A stretch of DNA of 5,508 nt, from contig NZ_DYXC01000053.1 in NCBI RefSeq assembly GCF_020742345.1, forward strand, positions 1-5,508, written 5' to 3'. A program made the position numbers and the translations under genes. The notes beneath the pieces were generated by a model. That model worked only from the letters and a program-made list of their open reading frames with translations, was not told the DNA's origin and did no database searches. The stretch comes from Enteractinococcus helveticum. GTDB taxonomy: Bacteria; Actinomycetota; Actinomycetes; Actinomycetales; Micrococcaceae. This document shows, piece after piece, positions 3,745 to 5,508 of the stretch (its first letter is position 1; each line of letters starts with the position of its first letter).

Positions 3745-5508
3745 GTGAGCTGGATACGAAAATGGTGGTACGGCAAGTGGGCTGTTCCCGTGATATCGGG
3801 CGTGCTGATCCTCGCCTCCTTTGCGGTGGAGCACCTTGCCGGTGGCACCTGGAACACGACCCTGACCCCACAGTGGTGGGTTGATGCCGGTGAACACGCA
3901 CACGGTTCCGGGCATACCTTTACGTTGGCCAATCTGCTGATGTTAGCCGCCGCCGTCGTGGCCGGTTATGGCATCGTGGTCAGCGCTGTGCGCGCCCTGA
4001 GCACCAAGATGATCAGTATTGACCTGTTGGTCTCGGTTGCGGCGATCGGTGCGGTGATCATTGGCAACTTCTGGGAAGCCGCCGCCGTCACCTTCTTATT
4101 CTCCGTAGGACACGCACTGGAAGCGGCCACCATGAATAAGACCCGCTCCGCGCTGGCTGAGTTGGTAGCGGTTGCCCCCGACAGCGCCGTCGTCATGCGC
4201 GATGGTGAACAACACGAAATCCCAGCCCACCAGGTACGGATGGGTGAGATCGTGTTAGTCAAAAACGGGGCGAAAGTCCCGGTCGATGGCCAAGTTGTTG
4301 CTGGCAACGCGGGATTAGATGAAGCCTCCATTACCGGTGAATCAATGCCGGTGGAAAAGACCAAGGGTGACTCCGTGTTCGCCGGGACCATCTCGCGCAG
4401 CGGATTCCTCCAAGTGCTAGCCACCGGCGTGGGTGCCGATACGACCTTGGCGCGGATTATTCACCGTGTTGAAGAAGCCCAAGATGCCAAAGCCCGGACC
4501 CAGGCCTTTATCGACCGGTTTTCGACCTGGTATACCCCTGCGGTGTTCATTCTGGCCCTGCTGGCCGGGCTGATCACCCAAGACGTCGTCTTGGCGCTGA
4601 CCTTGCTAGTCATCGGGTGCCCAGGAGCGCTGGTTATTTCCATTCCCGTGGCCATTGTGGCCGGGATTGGGCGAGCCGCTCGCAACGGAATCCTGATTAA
4701 AGGTGGCGAATACTTAGAAACCTCAGCCAAGATTTCTGCTGTGGCCGTCGATAAGACCGGCACCCTGACCGAGGGTCGTCCGGAGCTGACCGACGTTGTT
4801 GTGCTCGATGACACCATGACTGACAGCGATGTGTTGCGCTGGGCCGCGGCCGCCGAAGCCGGATCCGAACACCCGCTGGCCCGACCTATCTTGGACTCCG
4901 CACGCCAACGGGGTGTTGGGCCGACTGGGCTACCCGGCAAGGTCACCCCCGTGGCCGGTAAGGGCATTGCTACCGCAGTGGGTAACCAACGTGTGCTGAT
5001 CGGTAACGCACCGCTGCTTGAGCAATACGGGGTCACCGACACGGCCGGAGCCGATGCTACGGCCAAGAACCTTGCTGCCCAAGGTAAGACCCCGATGATT
5101 GTGGCCGTTGGCGACAACGTTATCGGCGTTATCGGTGTCGCCGACCAGATCCGTGATGATGCCGCGAACATGGTGGCCAGCCTGCATGATGCCGGTGTGG
5201 AAAAAGTCGTGATGCTCACCGGTGATACCCGACTGGTCGCCGAAGCCATTGGCAAAGCCACTGGCATCGATGAAATCCACGCATCGTTGCTCCCCGAAGA
5301 CAAACTCGACGCGGTTGCCGCGATGCAGCGTGACGGACACACGGTGGCCATGGTTGGTGACGGCGTCAATGACGCACCAGCACTGGCCACCGCCGACATC
5401 GGTGTCGCAATGGGAGCCGCAGGCTCAGCCGTTGCGGTCGAAACCGCCGATATCGCGCTGATGGGCGACAACCTGATGAAGCTGCCAGAATCCGTCAGTC
5501 TGGCCAAA
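3745..5508 (+). CDS. P1B-type heavy-metal ATPase with CPG motif, 3'-truncated by window
   Basis: 588 codons are visible, open to the window edge; about 50-70 residues with the last two membrane helices are missing. Order: membrane helix 1 (about 12-28), a loop with His30, 51, 53 and 57, helices 2-4 (about 60-127), actuator domain with TGES (197-200), helices 5-6 (about 262-306) with Cys292-Pro-Gly, phosphorylation site DKTGT (Asp336), the P1B-specific SEHP (His376, Pro377) in the nucleotide domain, LTGD (491-494), and GDGVND (538-543). All catalytic residues are present, so it should be an active cation exporter in the cytoplasmic membrane. The usual CPC (Cu, Zn/Cd) or SPC (Co/Fe) motif is CPG here, so substrate cannot be assigned by the standard classes; flanking ALVIS-x-PVAIVAGIG is most like the zinc/cadmium type. 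The GTG start fits AAGGG at 3733-3737 (7-base spacing) and alignment with the remnant at 2532. There is no HMA domain of its own. Confidence 0.92.
   Translation, partial: MSWIRKWWYGKWAVPVISGVLILASFAVEHLAGGTWNTTLTPQWWVDAGEHAHGSGHTFTLANLLMLAAAVVAGYGIVVSAVRALSTKMISIDLLVSVAAIGAVIIGNFWEAAAVTFLFSVGHALEAATMNKTRSALAELVAVAPDSAVVMRDGEQHEIPAHQVRMGEIVLVKNGAKVPVDGQVVAGNAGLDEASITGESMPVEKTKGDSVFAGTISRSGFLQVLATGVGADTTLARIIHRVEEAQDAKARTQAFIDRFSTWYTPAVFILALLAGLITQDVVLALTLLVIGCPGALVISIPVAIVAGIGRAARNGILIKGGEYLETSAKISAVAVDKTGTLTEGRPELTDVVVLDDTMTDSDVLRWAAAAEAGSEHPLARPILDSARQRGVGPTGLPGKVTPVAGKGIATAVGNQRVLIGNAPLLEQYGVTDTAGADATAKNLAAQGKTPMIVAVGDNVIGVIGVADQIRDDAANMVASLHDAGVEKVVMLTGDTRLVAEAIGKATGIDEIHASLLPEDKLDAVAAMQRDGHTVAMVGDGVNDAPALATADIGVAMGAAGSAVAVETADIALMGDNLMKLPESVSLAK

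Noticed and set aside
3966..4424. 152-aa open frame on the minus strand
   Set aside because: Antisense shadow of the ATPase actuator domain and membrane helices; no recognisable motif or ribosome-binding site.
4461..5507. 348-aa open frame on the minus strand
   Set aside because: It lies opposite the ATPase, whose catalytic motifs are all in the plus-strand frame. The minus translation is low-complexity Ala/Ser/Thr-rich, typical of the antisense of a GC-rich gene.
3745..5508. Naming the pump CopA, ZntA or CadA
   Set aside because: The CPG motif does not match the defining CPC of these classes, and the transmembrane 7-8 residues that decide metal choice are outside the window.

Overview
The window looks like actinobacterial chromosome, most likely from a moderate-GC member of the Micrococcales. 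This is inferred from protein style (the VRHPG start of an amino-acid ABC permease, acidic proteins, GTG start) and base composition; no rRNA or marker gene is present to confirm it. No replication gene, insertion sequence, tRNA or CRISPR array was seen.

Layout. Positions 1-1034 (minus strand) hold the start of an ABC permease gene and, upstream of it in the same operon, a complete family-3 amino-acid-type substrate-binding lipoprotein. The lipoprotein promoter has its -10 box six bases before the ATG, so the mRNA is probably leaderless. Positions 1129-1587 (minus) hold a decayed RelBE-type toxin-antitoxin pair. The antitoxin has a one-base frameshift at a run of five T. The toxin has lost its start codon (the usual ATGA overlap now reads ATAA) and carries an internal deletion with frameshift.

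Positions 1650-5508 (plus) form a metal/redox cassette: a one-domain cupin; a small HMA (CxxC) metal-binding protein followed by only the N-terminal stub of a P1B ATPase; an 87-aa protein carrying an HGxHHPEL segment like that of the RIC/ScdA iron-sulfur repair family; a second HMA protein (83% identical to the first); and a P1B-type metal ATPase with an unusual CPG (not CPC) transmembrane metal motif, cut off by the window end. The first HMA plus stub and the second HMA plus ATPase are two copies of one module; the first has lost its pump.

The most striking signal is regulatory. Upstream of the cupin, the RIC-like gene and the HMA2-ATPase pair sits the same 14-bp site, TTGAC-CAAC-(A/G)(T/G)CAA, matching the CRP/FNR-family box TTGAY-N4-RTCAA. 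In all three cases exactly 22 bases separate it from a TANNNT -10 hexamer, the geometry of a class II FNR promoter (site centred at -41.5). This suggests that cupin, RIC-like protein, HMA carrier and metal pump form one regulon under an oxygen-, nitric-oxide- or redox-sensing CRP/FNR-type activator whose gene is not in the window. The joint role (metal or iron-sulfur homeostasis under low oxygen or nitrosative stress) is inference.
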